The notes: a model not told the origin generated them from the sequence alone. Counted from the first letter of the stretch, positions 51,998-60,847 are shown. The stretch is DNA of 64,000 bases from Pseudobdellovibrio sp. (GCA_023701385.1 JAMPXC010000008.1:1-64000), one strand, 5' to 3'. Made by a program: numbers and translations.

Positions 51998-52390
51998 TTG
52001 GAATCTCAAAATCAAAACGAACAACCTGAAAAAAGTATTCTGGTCGTGGATGATGATGAAGGGATTCGCGAGATCTTACAAATGGCTTTTATGACAGAAG
52101 GCTATTCGGTGACAACAGCAGCCAATGGCAAAGAGGCACTGGATATTCTTTCTCATTCACCTCACTATGGGCTTATTCTTTTAGATCTTATGATGCCTAA
52201 AATGAACGGGTGGGAATTCGTTGAAGCCTTTCAAAAAAGTAATCACCCTCAAATTCCCATTATCCTTATGACGGCCTATACTGATCGAGTTAAAAATATT
52301 GACGTCAAAGAAGTCATCTCAAAGCCAATGGATTTTGAGGCTCTTTTACAAAGAGTTCAGGCAAACTATAAAGAAAATTATCAATCTTAA
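51998..52390 (+). CDS. Single-domain response regulator (CheY-like)
   Basis: 130 residues from TTG 51998, the start giving AGGAG at 8 nt distance. One receiver domain: acidic pocket VVDDDEG, phospho-acceptor D63 in LILLDLMMP, Thr in LMTAYTD and Lys in EVISKPM. No output domain. It is the first gene of an operon with a periplasmic binding protein and a histidine kinase, which is probably its phospho-donor. Confidence 0.9.
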   Translation: MESQNQNEQPEKSILVVDDDEGIREILQMAFMTEGYSVTTAANGKEALDILSHSPHYGLILLDLMMPKMNGWEFVEAFQKSNHPQIPIILMTAYTDRVKNIDVKEVISKPMDFEALLQRVQANYKENYQS

Positions 52391-52405
52391 GATTGGCGGA
52401 AAAAT

Positions 52406-53443
52406 ATGAAAATTCTAGCATTGCTAACGATTGTATCTAGTTTAGCTTACACATCTCATGCTTATGCCAAAGAATTTCGCGTCGGCGTTCTTTATTGGTC
52501 AATGAATATCGAAGGCCAAGTGGCCATGCGAAAAGGCGTTGAAGAAGTTGCCGCACAAATTAATCAAGACTTAAAAAAATATAAAGACCACTTAAAACTT
52601 ATTCCCTATGTGGCTGGTGACGGAGATGAAGGCGTAGCTAATCAGATTAAGCAAATGGATCAGATGATCGATAAAGATCATGTCGATCTGATCATCGTAC
52701 AACCGACTGACAATGCAGCTCTTGTAGCTCCGCTCATGAAAGCTAACGCCAAAAAAATTCCGGTTGTAGCTTATGACCAATACGTCGTTAAAGGCGAAAT
52801 TGCTTCTTACATTACGTCAAACAATTACCAAGCGGGCTATTTGGGTGGGGAATATTTAGCCTCGTTATTTGCAGACGACTATGAAATGAAGTTAGTGTTA
52901 GTTGAATATCCAAAAGTTTCATCGACTGTTGAAAGAGTTGACGGGTTAATGGATGCTTTAAAAACAGAAAAACAAAAATTTAAAGTCATCGGCTCTTTTG
53001 AAGCTGTTGAGCCCGTTGCCGGTAAAAAAGCTGGCGCTGATATTCTAGCTAAGTTTCCGAAAAAAAATTCAGTTGATGCTATCTTTACGGTCAATGATGG
53101 CGGGGGCCTTAGTGTTGTAGAAGCTATAGCGAAAGCTAAGCGTAATGAAATCAAAATTGCCACAGTCGATGGTGATCCTCGTTCGGTAAAAAATATTAAA
53201 GCAGGTCTTACAGTTATTGATTCAGCCCAGTTTTGTGCAGAGCTTGGCAGGCAAAGTATGAGTGTTGCCTGGAAAATTTTAAAAGGTGAAAAGTATCCTA
53301 AAAAAATTCTTGTGCCGACATTTCCGATCGTTAAAACAACAGTCGGTTTTTATCCTGGGTGGCTGGGTAAGATACCAAATAAGTTTGAAAAAGCGTGGAA
53401 GAAAGGAAGCTTCTGGGATAACCAGTTTATTGAAAAGTATTAA
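52406..53443 (+). CDS. Periplasmic sugar-type binding protein
   Basis: 345 residues, signal peptide MKILALLTIVSSLAYTSHAYA. Type I periplasmic binding protein fold of the ribose/xylose family: VLYWSMNIEGQVAMRKGVEEVA, DLIIVQPTDNAALVAPLMKA, KIPVVAYDQYV, AIFTVNDGGGLSVVEAIAKA, KIATVDGDPRS. No permease or ATPase gene is nearby. Between a response regulator and a histidine kinase it is more likely a ligand sensor than a transport component. Confidence 0.88.
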   Translation: MKILALLTIVSSLAYTSHAYAKEFRVGVLYWSMNIEGQVAMRKGVEEVAAQINQDLKKYKDHLKLIPYVAGDGDEGVANQIKQMDQMIDKDHVDLIIVQPTDNAALVAPLMKANAKKIPVVAYDQYVVKGEIASYITSNNYQAGYLGGEYLASLFADDYEMKLVLVEYPKVSSTVERVDGLMDALKTEKQKFKVIGSFEAVEPVAGKKAGADILAKFPKKNSVDAIFTVNDGGGLSVVEAIAKAKRNEIKIATVDGDPRSVKNIKAGLTVIDSAQFCAELGRQSMSVAWKILKGEKYPKKILVPTFPIVKTTVGFYPGWLGKIPNKFEKAWKKGSFWDNQFIEKY

Positions 53444-53453
53444 AAAGCATGTT

Positions 53454-55580
53454 GTGGAAAAAGTATTGAAGAAGTTCGACAGAGATAATTTCAAAAATAT
53501 CAATTTTAAAATTGGTGGAGCATTTTTTGCCGTTTTTGCTTTGTTGATCGGTATTTTAATTTCGATTACTTCCTATCTTTTTCATAATGTTATTGAATCT
53601 TCTGAAAATAGACTTTCACAAAACATCACAAACGTCTTGTCTATTTCGATTTCAAGAATCAGTTTTTCCGGTAAATACCATGCTCAGATTTTTTCTGACC
53701 AGCTCATCGAAAAAGAAGATTCGCTTAAATATATCGTTATTCTAGATGATTCAGGAGACATCATCTCTAAGAGTTATAACCCTGACTATCAAGAGTTTAT
53801 TGAAAGCAAACATCTGAATTCTCTTAAAAGTTACACGTCTCAAATTTCTGATTTAAACAAGGCTGGAAATAAAATAAGTTACGTCACCTGCTGCGAGAAC
53901 CAAACGATCAAAGAAATTGCGATGCCTTATTACGGAAGTTTTGATCAGGGGCAAATCGGCGTTATCGTTGCCGGGATTTCAAGTTTTACAACTCATAAAG
54001 ACATTACACGAAGCCGGTTAATTCTCATGCTTCTGGGTCTATTCGTGACCATTATCGGGGTAATTATTATTTATGTTGTTACTAATTATATTTCGTATCC
54101 GATTATTAGACTTGCGACAATGTTTCAGGGGATTCTTGAGTTTGCGCCAATATCGGTAATGGTGAATGATAAAGACGGGCGAACTATCGCCCTCAGCGAT
54201 GAGTTTAAAAAGAAATTTCTCGATAAAGCCGATGAATTCGTTGATGTAAATCAAGCGACACAGTTATTTAAAGGCCCTGATTTAGAAAAAATGTTAACCG
54301 ATGTGCCAACCCGCCATGAGGGGATTTTAACTTATTTAACACTTAAGTTTCCGCTTTTTGATTCGATGGGAAAATTTTATGGTGTATGCGGCATTGCCAC
54401 TGATGTAACAGAGCGAGAAAGATTTCAAAAAGCTCTGTTAAAAAGTGAAGCTGATTATCGTTCTATTTACGAAACTTCACCGGTAGGTATTTTAAATATT
54501 GGTCCTGATGGACACTTTCAGAGATGTAACCGGGCCTTTGAAGAGTTCGTAGGTTATTCAGAAGCTGAACTTATTGCTTTTAGTTTTAAACATACGACTC
54601 ATCCGGATGACGTGGAAGTTTCGGCCCAGGAAATGAAGGCTCTACTAGCTGGAAGTAAATCTAATGTTAGTTTTGAAAAACGCTTTATTAGAAAAGATGG
54701 AAAAACTGTTTGGGGTCACGTTTCAGCCTCTGTTCTTCGAAATGAAAAGGGTGAGTTTGTTAAAACGATTTCTATCGTTGAAAATATAAATGAGCGCAAG
54801 ATGGCTCAAGAAGCGCGGGATAAATTACTTGTGCAAGAACAGATTGCGCGCTTAGAGGCGCAAAAAGCCGTGAATGCCCGCGATGAATTTTTATCGATCG
54901 CTTCGCATGAATTAAAAACTCCACTGACAACGTTAGCGCTACAAACGCAGTTGTTAAATCGTCTGATCGAGCAGGGGCGTTTAAATACGTTAAGTAAAGA
55001 AAAGCAACAAGACATGCTCCGTATTTCAAGACAGCATCTTGAACGCCTATCATTACTGATTGACAGTCTTTTAGATGTTTCACGTATTGGAGCGGGCAAG
55101 TTAGCTCTTCAAAAGGTCGATATTAACTTGTATGACCTGTTAAATGATATACTTCAACACTTTCAAATGGAGTTTAAAGAAAAGGGATGTGCGATTAGCT
55201 TAGCTGGAGACACCAAAATTATCGGGCACTGGGATAAACTTCGTCTTGAGCAGGTGATTGTAAACCTTATTTCAAACGCCATTAAATTCGGCGCGGGAAA
55301 ACCTATTGCTGTTAAGGCTTTCGTAGAAAATGGCAAGGCTAAATTTACTGTGCGTGATATGGGAATTGGTATTTCAAAAGAAAATCAAACTAGAATATTC
55401 GAGCGTTTTGAAAGAGCTGTTTCGATCAATAGCTTTGGTGGTTTAGGTTTAGGTCTTTATATCGTTAAAGAATTAGTCGAAACTCATGGCGGACATATTT
55501 CAGTAGAAAGTGAACTCGGCGAAGGAGCTATGTTCATTGTTGAATTACCGTTAAATCATGGTGCGCGAAGAGGGACTTGA
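53454..55580 (+). CDS. Membrane sensor histidine kinase with PAS domain(s)
   Basis: About 708 residues from GTG 53454; an ORF start at 53286 overlaps the previous gene by 157 bp and is rejected, TTG 53430 is possible. Two membrane segments (about 18-42 and 190-215) flank a periplasmic domain of 150 residues, then one or two PAS domains (the second with a PAC tail near 330-450), HisKA with H485 (ASHELKTPL) and an HATPase domain (NLISNAIKF, DMGIGI, GLGLGLYIVKE). Likely works with the binding protein and response regulator upstream. The last seven codons lie inside an antisense tRNA-Leu gene. Confidence 0.88.
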   Translation: MEKVLKKFDRDNFKNINFKIGGAFFAVFALLIGILISITSYLFHNVIESSENRLSQNITNVLSISISRISFSGKYHAQIFSDQLIEKEDSLKYIVILDDSGDIISKSYNPDYQEFIESKHLNSLKSYTSQISDLNKAGNKISYVTCCENQTIKEIAMPYYGSFDQGQIGVIVAGISSFTTHKDITRSRLILMLLGLFVTIIGVIIIYVVTNYISYPIIRLATMFQGILEFAPISVMVNDKDGRTIALSDEFKKKFLDKADEFVDVNQATQLFKGPDLEKMLTDVPTRHEGILTYLTLKFPLFDSMGKFYGVCGIATDVTERERFQKALLKSEADYRSIYETSPVGILNIGPDGHFQRCNRAFEEFVGYSEAELIAFSFKHTTHPDDVEVSAQEMKALLAGSKSNVSFEKRFIRKDGKTVWGHVSASVLRNEKGEFVKTISIVENINERKMAQEARDKLLVQEQIARLEAQKAVNARDEFLSIASHELKTPLTTLALQTQLLNRLIEQGRLNTLSKEKQQDMLRISRQHLERLSLLIDSLLDVSRIGAGKLALQKVDINLYDLLNDILQHFQMEFKEKGCAISLAGDTKIIGHWDKLRLEQVIVNLISNAIKFGAGKPIAVKAFVENGKAKFTVRDMGIGISKENQTRIFERFERAVSINSFGGLGLGLYIVKELVETHGGHISVESELGEGAMFIVELPLNHGARRGT

Positions 55581-55641
55581 ACCCTCACGCTTGCGCATAC
55601 GCCCCTCAAACGTACGTGTCTACCAATTCCACCATTCGCGC
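55559..55641 (-). tRNA. tRNA-Leu (anticodon GAG)
   Basis: Minus strand: acceptor GCGCGAA (from 55641) pairs with TTCGCGC, discriminator A, encoded CCA. D-loop GGAATTGGTAGACA, anticodon loop TTGAGGG giving GAG, long variable arm, and T-arm GGGTTCAAGTCCC. Class II structure as required for Leu. The 3' end overlaps the end of the histidine kinase ORF by 22 bp. Confidence 0.95.
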
Positions 55642-55695
55642 GCACTCATTAATTAAATTAAAGCAAAAGCTGATAGGGTGGTCAATGTGATCACT

Positions 55696-55710
55696 GTCTC
55701 ATTTTGCGAA
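55696..55710. promoter_or_regulatory. Degenerate GTCTCA-TTT-TGCGA dyad
   Basis: GTCTCATTTTGCGAA is a one-base variant of the motif at 20359. A TGGCA-N6-TTGAT element lies 45 bp downstream (55746), before the gene at 55778. Confidence 0.35.
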
Positions 55711-55777
55711 TCGCTAAAATTCTTTATTAAAAGTGATAATTTCCATGGCAGACTAATTGATTCTAAGGGGTATAGGG

Positions 55778-56203
55778 ATGTCTAAGTTTTTAGTTTTACT
55801 TTTATCAGTAAGTTTAATGGCTACAACAGTAAGCTTTGCTGAAGAAGACATCGACCCAGCCTTAAAAGATGTGCAAGACTTACTGCGCACAGAATCTAAA
55901 CGCAATGAAGCTATTAAAGCTGATCCTAAAGCGCAGCAGGCTGATAGCTTTGCGTTACAAGCCGTGGGTGGCAATCAACAGTTAAAGAACGAAGTTTATG
56001 ATGTGTCGGCTGATATTATGGCCACAGTTCAAAAACTAAGTGGTGGCGACACGGCAAAGATGCAACAGCTACTGCAAAAAGCTTTGCAAAATCCCGGTGA
56101 ATTTTTAAAGTCATTACCCGCTGATCAGCAGGCAAAAATTCGTGGTATTGCGAATCAAGTGCAAAAGAACAAATCTTCGGCGCAAGCCGCTCCTAAGCCA
56201 TAA
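55778..56203 (+). CDS. Small exported helical protein
   Basis: 141 residues from ATG 55778 (AAGGGG and AGGG upstream; signal peptide MSKFLVLLLSVSLMATTVSFA). Mature part all-helical, Gln/Lys/Ala/Asp-rich, no Cys, with a Gln/Ala tail. No family recognised. A degenerate TCTCA dyad lies upstream; a CCATAA/TTATGG hairpin with T-rich tail lies downstream. Confidence 0.68.
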   Translation: MSKFLVLLLSVSLMATTVSFAEEDIDPALKDVQDLLRTESKRNEAIKADPKAQQADSFALQAVGGNQQLKNEVYDVSADIMATVQKLSGGDTAKMQQLLQKALQNPGEFLKSLPADQQAKIRGIANQVQKNKSSAQAAPKP

Positions 56204-56259
56204 GGCGTTTACTAAAAGCCTTAAAAACTCCTTAATGTTTATAGATAGTTACTAGAGTC

Positions 56260-56292
56260 CCATAACCCTAGCTTATGGTCTGGATTTTTATT
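56260..56292 (+). terminator. Possible terminator
   Basis: CCATAA (56260-56265), 7-nt loop, TTATGG (56273-56278), then TCTGGATTTTTATTTC. Confidence 0.45.
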
Positions 56293-56344
56293 TCTTTTGC
56301 TCTTTTTTTAACCCCAAAGTGGAACCGAATCATCTAACCATTAA

Positions 56345-56492
56345 GAGCAAGGACGCTCCCCCAAGACGACTAAGGGGTGCATACAGCTAGGATGGCTGTT
56401 TCCGAAGTCGTCGATAGAGTTGCCAAGGAAGGCGACGAGCAAACAAGTCGGGTCGCAGACGCGCGAGACTTAAGAGACGAACGAAGAAGGAG
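56345..56492 (+). ncRNA. Candidate structured leader RNA
   Basis: Several helices can be drawn: GACGACT (56365) with AGTCGTC (56406); ACAGC/GCTGT (56383/56395); GTTGCC/GGCGAC (56419/56431); AAGTC/GACTT (56445/56467) with inner TCGC/GCGA; and CTCCCC (56357) with GGGG (56374). CGTCG (56409-56413) can instead pair with CGACG (56433-56437), so two folds compete. This density is well above that of the surrounding DNA. It ends in the ribosome site of a 41-residue ORF, so it may be a regulatory leader. It does not match the riboswitch consensus sequences I can recall. Confidence 0.45.
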
Positions 56493-56498
56493 TTTCCA

Positions 56499-56624
56499 GT
56501 GAGTTTCGAATTAAATGAAGTTTTAATTTTTTGCGGGTTTTACTCAAGCCTAGTGATCTATTCCCTCTGGATCACGGTGGCAGATAGAAGAGTAAAGGTG
56601 CCAGCAAAAAGATTTTATAAGTAA
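56499..56624 (+). CDS. 41-residue single-span membrane protein
   Basis: GTG start with AAGGAG six to seven bases before it; 41 codons, TAA at 56622-56624, then a clear terminator. The product starts MSFELNE, continues with a hydrophobic helix of about 21 residues (VLIFCGFYSSLVIYSLWITVA) and ends in a basic tail (DRRVKVPAKRFYK): one transmembrane helix, N-out/C-in by the positive-inside rule. The size and form recall KdpF-like or other small regulatory membrane proteins, but I find no definite relative. Preceded by a long structured leader, so expression may be conditional. Confidence 0.6.
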   Translation: MSFELNEVLIFCGFYSSLVIYSLWITVADRRVKVPAKRFYK

Positions 56625-56663
56625 GAATAAGTTGGGTTTTGGTGGTTCCCTAACTTAATCTTC

Positions 56664-56698
56664 AGCGGAAAGCCTAAAAAGCTTTCCGCTTTTTTTTA
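56664..56698 (+). terminator. Strong terminator before queA
   Basis: AGCGGAAAGC (56664-56673), CTAAAAA loop, GCTTTCCGCT (56681-56690), then T8. Confidence 0.92.
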
Positions 56699-56717
56699 TT
56701 TGTGTTAACAACAAACC

Positions 56718-57725
56718 ATGAAACTTTCTGATCTGACTTATGATTTTCCTGAAGAGCTTATTGCCACGTCACCATCGCGTCCAACGCGTGTGATGTTTGT
56801 TAATGAAAAGGGAAATCCTTCGGAGTTAACCGTTTCTGATTTAATTAACAAAATTCCAGCGGGTGATGTTTTAGTTTTAAATGACACTAAAGTTTTAAAA
56901 CGCCGTGTGTTTGTGAAAACATCTGATACAGCCGAGTTAGAAATTCTTTTTTTAGAAGAATTACCAAACAGTACACAAAAAGTTTTATTTCCTTCAAAAA
57001 AATATAAAGTCGGTGACGAGATCACATTACCTAACGGCGCAAAAATGAAGCTGTTAGAAAAAGGTCTACCGCAATTAGTTGAAGTAACTCCAAGATTAAC
57101 TGAAAGTGATTTTGAAAAGTTCGGTGAACTTCCGCTTCCACCGTATATTCAAAAAGCGCGTGAAGAGCGTCATAACGTGCAAGCCGATGAGTCTTGGTAC
57201 CAAACAGCCTGGGCGAAAAAGCCAGGAAGCTTTGCGGCTCCTACGGCAAGTCTTCATTTTTCAGATGCTGATTTAGCCAAGCTTCAAGCTAAAGGCGTAA
57301 AAGTAGAAAAGATCACGCTGCATGTGGGTCTTGGTACATTCTTGCCAGTTAAAGTTGAAAACTTAGACGATCATAAAATGCACGCCGAAGTTTACGATAT
57401 TCCTGAAACTGTATGGGCGGATATTCAAAAAGCTAAAGCTTCTGGTCATAAAGTATGGGCTTTAGGTACAACAGTAACCCGTACTTTAGAAACAGCTGCG
57501 CGCACACAAAAGCTATCAGGCGCATCAGAATTATTACTGCAAGAGGGTAGTGAATTTTTAGTTGTCGATCGTTTAATGACCAATTTCCATCAACCAGAAT
57601 CAACATTACTTGCCTTGGTTTCGGGTTTTTCATCATTAGCCAATGTTAAAAAGAATTACGCTTGGGCGATCGAGCGAAAATTTAAACTTTTCAGCTACGG
57701 TGATCTTTCAGTGTGGATGAAGTAA
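56718..57725 (+). CDS. queA: S-adenosylmethionine:tRNA ribosyltransferase-isomerase
   Basis: 335 residues, cytosolic. Hallmarks: YDFPEELIATSPSRPTRVM at the N-terminus, VLNDTKVLKRR, FGELPLPPYI, the conserved GSFAAPTASLHF and HVGLGTFLPV, and FHQPESTLLALVSGF. Transfers the ribosyl moiety of SAM to preQ1-tRNA to form epoxyqueuosine. Slightly shorter than the usual 345-355 residues. tgt, the preceding enzyme of the pathway, begins 5.9 kb further on in the same direction but is not co-transcribed. No ribosome site is obvious. Confidence 0.95.
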   Translation: MKLSDLTYDFPEELIATSPSRPTRVMFVNEKGNPSELTVSDLINKIPAGDVLVLNDTKVLKRRVFVKTSDTAELEILFLEELPNSTQKVLFPSKKYKVGDEITLPNGAKMKLLEKGLPQLVEVTPRLTESDFEKFGELPLPPYIQKAREERHNVQADESWYQTAWAKKPGSFAAPTASLHFSDADLAKLQAKGVKVEKITLHVGLGTFLPVKVENLDDHKMHAEVYDIPETVWADIQKAKASGHKVWALGTTVTRTLETAARTQKLSGASELLLQEGSEFLVVDRLMTNFHQPESTLLALVSGFSSLANVKKNYAWAIERKFKLFSYGDLSVWMK

Positions 57726-57726
57726 C

Positions 57727-57763
57727 ACGCTGTTGCGTAAAAAGGTACGGCCTACCTTTTTAC
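57727..57763. repeat. REP-like palindrome, copy C
   Basis: Small hairpin ACGC/GCGT (57727-57738), then GTAAAAAGGTA (57737-57747), CGGCC, TACCTTTTTAC (57753-57763). The inner 23 bases are the exact reverse complement of copy B. Overlaps the stop codon of the hybrid kinase gene. Confidence 0.78.
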
Positions 57764-60306
57764 CTATAATTCATCGACACATTGTGAATCGTATCAAACA
57801 ACAATTTTTTCTTAATCGGCTTAGCTAACAAGGTGACTTCATCAAACGTCTTAGCCGTTCGAGCGGTGAAATCCAGTAAATCCGCAGTCACTAAAATCAC
57901 CGGAATCGGTTTGATGTTTCGGCCTTTTTCGTACTGTCTGATTTTTTGTAAGAGTTCAAAACCATCCATATTCGGCATGCGCACATCTAAGATTAATAAA
58001 TCGGGCAGTTTCTTTTCAAAACACTGCCATGCACTTTCGCCGTCATAATTGTAATGAATCTGCCACGAAGATTTTGCGAAATAAGCTTTATAAAGCTCGA
58101 TATTACCATGATCATCATCAGCTACGATGATTGATAGATCATCTTTCGGAAATACAATAGGTGGCTGCGCAGCGCTTTGGGCTGCGGCCTGGTTGGCGGC
58201 GGCAAGGCTACTTGATAAATGTTTTCTTTGGCGGCTACGGCTAGAAAAACCATTCACCGTTAATAGTTCATACGGTAAGAACGGCACGTTGTTTAGATAA
58301 TTAACTGTCGTGTTTACACCATTGTTAGATTTATTATGGTGGCCTAAAACAAATACATGACGACCAAATGTTTTAGCTAAGATATCTAAATCCATTGAAG
58401 CGGTATCTGGATCATACACAATCCAGTAGCGTCTGTTCGGGTCAGATAAAAGTAAAACTTTAGCAAAGTCTTCGGTAATAAAAATAATCTCTTCGATATT
58501 TTGGTGAAATGCTAAAGCCGCAAAAGATTTTTGCAATAACGGATCTCTCGACATTAATACAGCCGTGTATTTTGTTGGATCTGGTGTTTTGTAGATTTCA
58601 TACCAGTTTGTGTGCTCTGGACGGTTAAATTCTAAATCAACGGTAAATATAGAGCCATGTCTAGGGGTCGAATTTACTGAAATTTTACCATGCATTTTTT
58701 TAACGATATCTTTAACAATCGATAAACCAAGACCCACGCCACCTTCGGCATAAGTTTTAGAATTTTCAACCTGAAAGAACGCATCAAAAACTTTATTGAT
58801 TTTATCTGACGGTATACCAATACCACTGTCTTTAATTTCAAATTTAAGTTTTACGCGGTTAGCCCCTAAAGTATCGGCGGCTTGCACGGCTAAGATCACA
58901 TGGCCTTGTTGTGTGTACTTAGTGGCATTACGTAATAGATTTAATAAGACCTGACGTAAACGGTTAGGGTCAGTCACAATACAAGCTGGCATTGATTTAT
59001 CTAAATGCAGATAGATGTTTAAACCTTTATGTTTACAGTCTTGGCCAGCAAGTTTAACCACATCACCTAAGAACTGAGCCAGGTAAATAGTGCGTTCTTG
59101 AAATGTCATTTCATTTTTTTCGGCCTGAGCAAGTTCAATTAAGTCATCTAGCATTGAAAGTAAATGTTCGCCTGATGTGTGCATGGTTTTTAAATAGTTT
59201 TGCACAATATTATCAGTGTTAGCTTCATTACATAAATCAATCATCCCTAAAATTAAATTTAACGGGGTTCTGATTTCATGTGAAATTTTACCAAAGAAAT
59301 GGGCTTTCGAATTTAAGGCTTGCTGTAGGTCGTGCGCGGTTTTTTCTAAATCTAAAGTTTTGCTGATAATCAAACGATTCGCCATACGATTTTGGTGAAT
59401 CAAGTGATACATTAAATACGAAATCGCAAAAGTTAATAAAATACCTAATAATGCCGCCGTATTTTCAGGTGATAAGTAATTTGTTTTAATCGGCGAATAC
59501 CTGAAATCAATTGATAAATTCACATTCGATTGTGGCAGTGAATTTAAAAAGTGCACATTCACCATATCTTTATTCGATTTAGGTATATATCGAGCAATTT
59601 TTTTACTACCATCGCCGGCATTCGTGATCATCCACGAATTTGGATTGGTATCGGTTTTAACAACGATATTGCTCGAATCAGAAATAATCGTCTGATTAAA
59701 TAAATTACTTAAAGGTGTAGTGAATAAAAAATAAATTTTTCGGTGAAACCTAGAGCGTAAAATCACCGAAAGGTAAGGTCGGTTGTTGCTTTCAAAAACT
59801 AAGGTCGTAAGTAATCCAGAAGTCTTTTTTAAGTCTTGAATAATATGTTTAACTTCTGGCGCTTTCAGGTAATTCGATGTGGGTTCTGGTATCGTTGAAT
59901 CTGGTGTATTTACACGTAATAGGGCTTTATATTGTTGATTATTCTGTTCTTGAATAATCGTCATACGCTGAAAAAGCGTATGGCGAAGCACTAGGTCTAA
60001 ATAGGGTTCATCTTTGGTGTAATTCGCCGGCCTATCTTCAAGATTGTTTTCATAACTTTGAATTTTAAGTATACTGTTTGTAAGTAACAGATCAATCTTA
60101 GTCAGCTCTTCGCGGGCTGTTTGGGTAAAGATGGTTTTTTGGATAAAATCATCACGTTGTTTTAAGTGCGTGTAGATATAATAACAAAAACCCAAGCCAG
60201 AAATTAAAGTCAAGACAGGAGCCCAGAGAATAAATCTCTGCAACTGGTTGACATGATGGCTTAGACTTAGGATGACACGGTTGTAAATTCGTTTTGAAGC
60301 TTTCAT
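57760..60306 (-). CDS. Hybrid sensor histidine kinase
   Basis: 848 residues. Membrane segments at about 22-46 and 280-303 enclose a periplasmic sensor of about 230 residues without named fold. HisKA with H343 (KISHEIRTPLN), HATPase with NLLRNATKY, DSGIGI and GVGLGLSIVKD (to about 555). A region (about 570-700) has receiver-like strand order but no acidic pocket, probably a pseudo-receiver. The C-terminal receiver (about 735-848) has VADDDHGN, LLILDVRMPNMDG and the late Lys in LAKPI. A phosphorelay HPt protein is encoded divergently just upstream. Confidence 0.92.
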   Translation of the reverse strand: MKASKRIYNRVILSLSHHVNQLQRFILWAPVLTLISGLGFCYYIYTHLKQRDDFIQKTIFTQTAREELTKIDLLLTNSILKIQSYENNLEDRPANYTKDEPYLDLVLRHTLFQRMTIIQEQNNQQYKALLRVNTPDSTIPEPTSNYLKAPEVKHIIQDLKKTSGLLTTLVFESNNRPYLSVILRSRFHRKIYFLFTTPLSNLFNQTIISDSSNIVVKTDTNPNSWMITNAGDGSKKIARYIPKSNKDMVNVHFLNSLPQSNVNLSIDFRYSPIKTNYLSPENTAALLGILLTFAISYLMYHLIHQNRMANRLIISKTLDLEKTAHDLQQALNSKAHFFGKISHEIRTPLNLILGMIDLCNEANTDNIVQNYLKTMHTSGEHLLSMLDDLIELAQAEKNEMTFQERTIYLAQFLGDVVKLAGQDCKHKGLNIYLHLDKSMPACIVTDPNRLRQVLLNLLRNATKYTQQGHVILAVQAADTLGANRVKLKFEIKDSGIGIPSDKINKVFDAFFQVENSKTYAEGGVGLGLSIVKDIVKKMHGKISVNSTPRHGSIFTVDLEFNRPEHTNWYEIYKTPDPTKYTAVLMSRDPLLQKSFAALAFHQNIEEIIFITEDFAKVLLLSDPNRRYWIVYDPDTASMDLDILAKTFGRHVFVLGHHNKSNNGVNTTVNYLNNVPFLPYELLTVNGFSSRSRQRKHLSSSLAAANQAAAQSAAQPPIVFPKDDLSIIVADDDHGNIELYKAYFAKSSWQIHYNYDGESAWQCFEKKLPDLLILDVRMPNMDGFELLQKIRQYEKGRNIKPIPVILVTADLLDFTARTAKTFDEVTLLAKPIKKKLLFDTIHNVSMNYR

Positions 60307-60445
60307 CTTCTTCTATAGTAGTTGAAACAATTTGATATTAATAATAATTTCGTTTGAAGAAATCTTCAAATGACCTTCAAACGTCCTTTATTTGGACATG
60401 ATTTAGTCAAAATTAAGGAAGATTGTGGCATATGCGAGGGGTATT

Positions 60446-60847
60446 ATGCAATTTCAAGAGATATTGACAAAATTCAAAGCGGTAAAGGATTTTAACCCAC
60501 AAGGTTTAGAGCAACTTAAAGAAGATACCGATGAAAAAGTGGCTTTAAAAATTTTGGCGCGCTTTTTTATTACCCTTGAAGAATCTTTGGCTCATGTGGC
60601 CACAAGTTTAAATTCAGGAGAACTTGTCGAAGTGTCTAAAGGTTCACACAAAATCGCAGGATCGGCAGATCTTGTAGGTTTTAGCACTTTTGCGCAACGC
60701 TCACGTAAGATTTCACGCGATGTTAAAGGAACTCCTGAAATGTCGTCAGCAGATCTTCATCATGAAGTCGTTGATTATTTGAATGACGGAAAAACCATGT
60801 TGGGCCAAATGAAACAGGCCTTTTCAGATTACCAAAATTACATTTAG
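60446..60847 (+). CDS. HPt-domain phosphotransfer protein
   Basis: 133 residues from ATG 60446 (GAGGGG site; an upstream ATG 60425 adds seven residues over that site). All-helical; phospho-accepting H68 in KGSHKIAGSADLVGF, matching the HxxKGxA/S pattern. Divergent from a hybrid kinase and convergent with an OmpR-type regulator, so it likely passes phosphate from the former to the latter or to the receiver at 62193. Confidence 0.85.
   Translation: MQFQEILTKFKAVKDFNPQGLEQLKEDTDEKVALKILARFFITLEESLAHVATSLNSGELVEVSKGSHKIAGSADLVGFSTFAQRSRKISRDVKGTPEMSSADLHHEVVDYLNDGKTMLGQMKQAFSDYQNYI

Noticed and set aside
53286-53453. Upstream start for the histidine kinase
   Set aside because: It would overlap the binding-protein gene by 157 bp, and the extra residues are an out-of-frame reading of it.
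56345-56492. Cyclic-di-GMP, cobalamin, preQ1 or SAM riboswitch, tmRNA, RNase P or 4.5S RNA
   Set aside because: None of the consensus sequences I can recall for these classes is present. A GAGCAAAC segment only superficially recalls the GEMM motif, and a terminator plus a separate ORF stand between this RNA and queA.
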